Below, in pieces: positions 62,015 through 64,000 of a stretch of DNA of 64,000 nucleotides. The position numbers were made by a program, and so were the translations under genes. The notes beneath the pieces are model-generated. The model was not told where the DNA came from and searched no databases. It saw only the letters and a list, made by a program, of their open reading frames with translations. Each line of letters opens with the position of its first letter. Position 1 is the stretch's first letter. The stretch is from Ardenticatenaceae bacterium (GTDB lineage: Bacteria > Chloroflexota > Anaerolineae > Promineifilales > Promineifilaceae), in assembly GCA_020634375.1 (NCBI GenBank), contig JACKBX010000002.1, positions 124,001-188,000 on the forward strand, in the 5' to 3' direction.

Positions 62015-63274
62015 ATGACCACTTCGCTCAACTGGCCGCTGATCATACGCGAAATCAGGCGCAAGAAATTCACCCCTATCCTGAGCGATCGCGCTTTTAG
62101 CCAATACTTACCGGGATACGAAACCCTCGTCAACGATTGGGCAAAGGCTATCAAATATCCGCTTGGCACGAGCTTCAATGTGACACGGCTGGCGCAGTTC
62201 CTTAGTGTTAAATATGGTGACGTCGCCAAATCAGAATACCTCTATTTTGTAAAAGAACGAGTGCTAGAAAATGCAAATCATAAAGAAACGATCAATATAG
62301 AAGAAAGCGATCTAGACGATCTGCCTCTAACTGAAATAGCAGAACGACTTGGCGTCCCAAATTTTACACCCGAACACGAAAACCCATTGTATGTATTAGC
62401 CCGGCTGCCCATTCCCATCTACATCACCACTAGCTACCACACATTCATGGAAGAGGAGTTGTACGCTGCTGGTAAAAATCCACGTACAGAAATCTGCTAC
62501 TGGTCTTCTGACCTGAAACCTGTATCAACCGAGTTAAGAGTACAAGAATACCAAAGTTACCTACGAGGAATTCTAGCCACTTATTTCACCATTGAGGATT
62601 TGAAAGACCTTTGCGCGGCACTCAATTTCTCGCACGAAGACTTGCCCGCGCAAACTCGCAGTGCCATGGCTCGTGAGATCGTTACCTATTTAGAGCAAAG
62701 GGATCGGCTGCCAGAGCTTGCTACTTATATCAAACAGGAACGGCCGCGCCTTTCTCTGCAAGCCCCTGCCAATATCGAAGCCGAAAGCGACCTGGACAGT
62801 GGGACAATCGTGAACATTCCATCTGTCTTTCACAAAGAATCCGGCTATATCCCCGACGAAGATAACCCACTAGTCTATCATCTGCATGGATTAGAGACTT
62901 ATCCCTCTTCACTCGTCCTCACCGAAAATGACTACCTGGATTTCCTGGTGCAAATTGCCAAAGACAAAAACAGCCTGATACCTGACCCAGTGAAAACAGC
63001 CCTCACAATGTCATCGCTATTATTATTGGGTTATGACCTACAAGATTGGGACTTCCGCGTGTTGTTCAAGGGCCTGATTACTTCACGCATGAGGCAGCGC
63101 GGTGGTGTCAACATTTGTATTCAACTTAAACCCACACAAGGGCAAATAGACCAGGCTCAAGATTTCCTTCAAGAGTACTTCAAGCAGGCCAAATTCAGCA
63201 TTTACTGGGGGAATTCGCAAGAATTTGCGCATGAATTGTGGCAAGAATGGCCGGATAAAACAGGTGAAGCATGA
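62015..63274 (+). CDS. SIR2-like domain protein with inserted effector-associated domain
   Basis: 419 residues. The SIR2-like fold is split. The N-terminal half (about 15-167) includes LPIPIYITTSYHTFMEEEL; the C-terminal half (about 266-412) includes PSVF, NPLVYHLHG (H291), LVLTENDYLDF and LLLLGYDLQDWDF. Between them, residues about 178-247 form a helical module (YLRGILATYFTIEDLKDLCAAL to EIVTYLEQRDRLPELATYI, shortened here) matching effector-associated domains of Chloroflexota conflict systems. The first Gly-rich NAD motif is LSDRA instead of GAG, and the usual TTNYD is TTSYH. An NADase or NAD-sensing effector is inferred from family. Its TGA overlaps the next ATG. Confidence 0.82.
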   Translation: MTTSLNWPLIIREIRRKKFTPILSDRAFSQYLPGYETLVNDWAKAIKYPLGTSFNVTRLAQFLSVKYGDVAKSEYLYFVKERVLENANHKETINIEESDLDDLPLTEIAERLGVPNFTPEHENPLYVLARLPIPIYITTSYHTFMEEELYAAGKNPRTEICYWSSDLKPVSTELRVQEYQSYLRGILATYFTIEDLKDLCAALNFSHEDLPAQTRSAMAREIVTYLEQRDRLPELATYIKQERPRLSLQAPANIEAESDLDSGTIVNIPSVFHKESGYIPDEDNPLVYHLHGLETYPSSLVLTENDYLDFLVQIAKDKNSLIPDPVKTALTMSSLLLLGYDLQDWDFRVLFKGLITSRMRQRGGVNICIQLKPTQGQIDQAQDFLQEYFKQAKFSIYWGNSQEFAHELWQEWPDKTGEA

Positions 63275-64000
63275 GCACAACACGCAGCAATCCGTATGTG
63301 GGGCCAGAGACTTTTAAGGAAGAAGATAAAGCTTACTTTTTTGGCCGCAAACAAGAGGCGCAGGAACTGCTCTCGCTGGTCATTTCGGAACCGCTGGTTC
63401 TTTTTTATGCGCAATCGGGGGCTGGCAAGAGTTCGCTGCTCAATACTTGTCTGATTCCAGACTTACGGGAGGAGGATTTTCATGTCTTATCCGTTGGCCG
63501 TGTGAGTGGGCACCTGCCTGAAGGGATTACGGCCGTTCCCAACATCTATGTCTTCAATCTATTACTCAGTTTGTGCAAAGGGAACCACGACGTACAAGAG
63601 TTAGCCCAACTCAGCCTGACCGAATACCTGGAGTCGCAAAAGCGAAATGTGCCCAAAGACCAATTTGGGCAGCCCAAGGCACGCGTTTTAATCATCGATC
63701 AATTTGAGGAAATTCTGACCACGCATTTGGGACACTGGCAGGAACGGCACACTTTTTTCGAACAGCTAAACCAGGCACTTCTCGATGATCCTATGTTATG
63801 GGTGGTGTTATCTATGCGCGAAGACCACATTGCGGCTCTGGACCCTTACGCGCCACTCCTCCCAGACAAGCTGCGTGCGCGTTTTTATATGCAGCGGATG
63901 GCAGCCAACGCCGCGCTTGAAGCTGTTGAAGGGCCAGCCAAAGAAAACGGCCGTCCCTTCGAGCACACTGCGGCACAAGAGCTAGTAGACAACCTGCGCC
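63271..64000 (+). CDS. nSTAND-type P-loop NTPase (partial, runs off right edge)
   Basis: The first 243 residues are visible. NPYVGPETFKEEDKAYFFGR is the typical opening of nSTAND conflict NTPases; Walker A is AQSGAGKSSLL (K53) and Walker B is VLIIDQFEEIL (D143). SMREDHIAALDPYAPLLP resembles the sensor strand and start of the lid. Downstream winged-helix and repeat domains lie beyond the window. The ATG sits in ATGA with the stop of the SIR2-like gene, so the two are translationally coupled. It should be the switch that senses a trigger and activates the effector through matching effector-associated domains. Confidence 0.88.
   Translation, partial: MSTTRSNPYVGPETFKEEDKAYFFGRKQEAQELLSLVISEPLVLFYAQSGAGKSSLLNTCLIPDLREEDFHVLSVGRVSGHLPEGITAVPNIYVFNLLLSLCKGNHDVQELAQLSLTEYLESQKRNVPKDQFGQPKARVLIIDQFEEILTTHLGHWQERHTFFEQLNQALLDDPMLWVVLSMREDHIAALDPYAPLLPDKLRARFYMQRMAANAALEAVEGPAKENGRPFEHTAAQELVDNLR

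Noticed and set aside
62085..62092. Cyanobacterial HIP1 (GCGATCGC)
   Set aside because: I noticed only one copy, in the SIR2-like gene; the abundant word here is ACGGCCGT, so the genome is not HIP1-rich.

Overview
This 64 kb window is bacterial chromosome, about half G+C, densely coded and mostly on the minus strand. Gene content points to Chloroflexota, probably an Anaerolineae-type or 'Promineofilum'-type lineage. The evidence for this is a SIR2/effector-associated-domain protein coupled to a STAND NTPase, heme-sensor histidine kinases, secreted NEW3/PKD proteins ending in FLPIVIK, many FHA and GAF signalling proteins, a plain Tat operon, and intergenic arrays of short repeated words. The assignment is an inference; no rRNA or tRNA gene was seen.

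Layout. 1-7.4 kb: the tail of an unknown gene, then a membrane-anchored lamin-tail endonuclease/exonuclease, a YfhO-like membrane protein and a GT39 glycosyltransferase. The last two carry short repeated words inside their coding sequence. 7.6-15.0 kb: HAD-IIA phosphatase and rlmN, a heme-type hybrid histidine kinase, and a 5'-truncated NEW3/PKD protein abutting an IS1-family remnant. 15.0-22.4 kb: UspA tandem protein, TauE exporter with a small partner, methyltransferase, GT9, ComEA-like protein, rtcB and archease. 22.4-30.5 kb: deoxynucleoside kinase, a two-component system, and a MacAB-like ABC exporter with two adaptor proteins, one a lipoprotein. 30.5-42 kb: housekeeping genes, namely metK under a SAM-I riboswitch, fabI, an alkyladenine glycosylase, a GAF/PAS kinase, a FabL-type second enoyl reductase, proline dehydrogenase, rfbC, nadD, obg, yceD and rdgB. 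42-54 kb: a phospho-signalling neighbourhood with a Ser/Thr kinase, three FHA proteins of different architecture, a membrane protein resembling the kinase's membrane domain, an unknown 845-residue membrane protein and an MFS carrier. 54-62 kb: membrane-anchored MutS-like ATPase, renalase-like flavoprotein, glutaredoxin-thioredoxin reductase fusion, M20 peptidase and tatABC. 62-64 kb: an accessory conflict locus cut by the window edge, in which a SIR2-like protein with an effector-associated domain inside its fold overlaps the start of an nSTAND NTPase gene.

Three signals run through the window. First, the palindrome ACGGCCGT occurs about 118 times by hand count, roughly once per 540 bp, where base composition predicts one or two. 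It reads as Thr-Ala-Val, Asn-Gly-Arg or Arg-Pro-x in protein after protein. It behaves like cyanobacterial HIP1 but is a different sequence. Second, many intergenic gaps hold arrays of 7-9 bp words, often as a forward array facing its reverse complement; some have entered reading frames and created false upstream starts. Third, several discrete structured elements stand out: a five-unit 22-bp direct-repeat array with a GTCTAGAC core, a 19-bp perfect inverted repeat carrying two copies of the octamer, a 156-bp REPIN-like unit and a 24-bp perfect hairpin.
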